Shown piece by piece: positions 5,896 to 5,899 of a stretch of 5,899 bases of DNA. The position numbers and the translations under genes are program-made. The notes under the pieces were generated by a model. The model saw nothing but the letters and a program-made list of their open reading frames with translations. It did no database searches and was not told the DNA's origin. This DNA is from an uncultured Lachnospiraceae bacterium (GTDB taxonomy: Bacteria > Bacillota > Clostridia > Lachnospirales > Lachnospiraceae): NCBI GenBank assembly GCA_900313265.1, contig OMRN01000197.1:1-5899 (forward strand). The letters run 5' to 3'. The number at the start of each line of letters is the position of its first letter. Within the stretch, counting starts at the first letter, position 1.

Positions 5896-5899
5896 ATTT

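Overview
The window looks like chromosomal DNA of an anaerobic Bacillota bacterium, most likely class Clostridia and probably family Lachnospiraceae. This rests on strong AGGAGG-type ribosome sites, sigma-A-like promoters (TTGACA-N17-TATAGT and TTGACG-N17-TAAAAT), the trpF-trpB-trpA gene order, and a bacterial GH3-family protein of the kind I associate with gut Clostridia. The taxonomic call is inference; there is no marker RNA gene here. I see no transposon, CRISPR array, tRNA or rRNA.

Region 1 (1-2635, plus strand) is the distal end of a tryptophan biosynthesis operon: trpF, trpB and trpA, closely spaced and each with its own ribosome site. Together they convert N-(5-phosphoribosyl)anthranilate to CdRP (TrpF), then, after the TrpC step (presumably encoded upstream of the window), indole-glycerol phosphate to indole (TrpA) and indole plus serine to tryptophan (TrpB).

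Region 2 (2636-3551, minus strand) is a convergent two-gene unit. A 112-residue acidic protein I do not recognise is followed 9 bases later by a small capless HAD-superfamily phosphatase-like protein. The unit has a near-consensus promoter with a perfect 16-bp palindrome between its -35 and -10 boxes, which reads as a repressor operator. It ends in an intrinsic terminator whose stem begins inside the last codons of the HAD gene and which also separates it from trpA.

Region 3 (3552-5795, plus strand) is transcribed divergently from its own good promoter. It holds a short ParB/Srx-like protein and, 78 bases later with no visible promoter between, a 565-residue GH3-family adenylate-forming enzyme. 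The pairing suggests they work together, but the substrate is unknown.

Region 4 (5796-5899) is intergenic. It ends with an extended -10 promoter preceded by a 6-4-6 inverted repeat, reading out of the window toward an unseen gene.

The trp genes are ordinary. The least explained parts are the operator-controlled pair of small minus-strand genes, the ParB-like/GH3 pair, and the symmetric sites in the 156-bp divergent promoter region.
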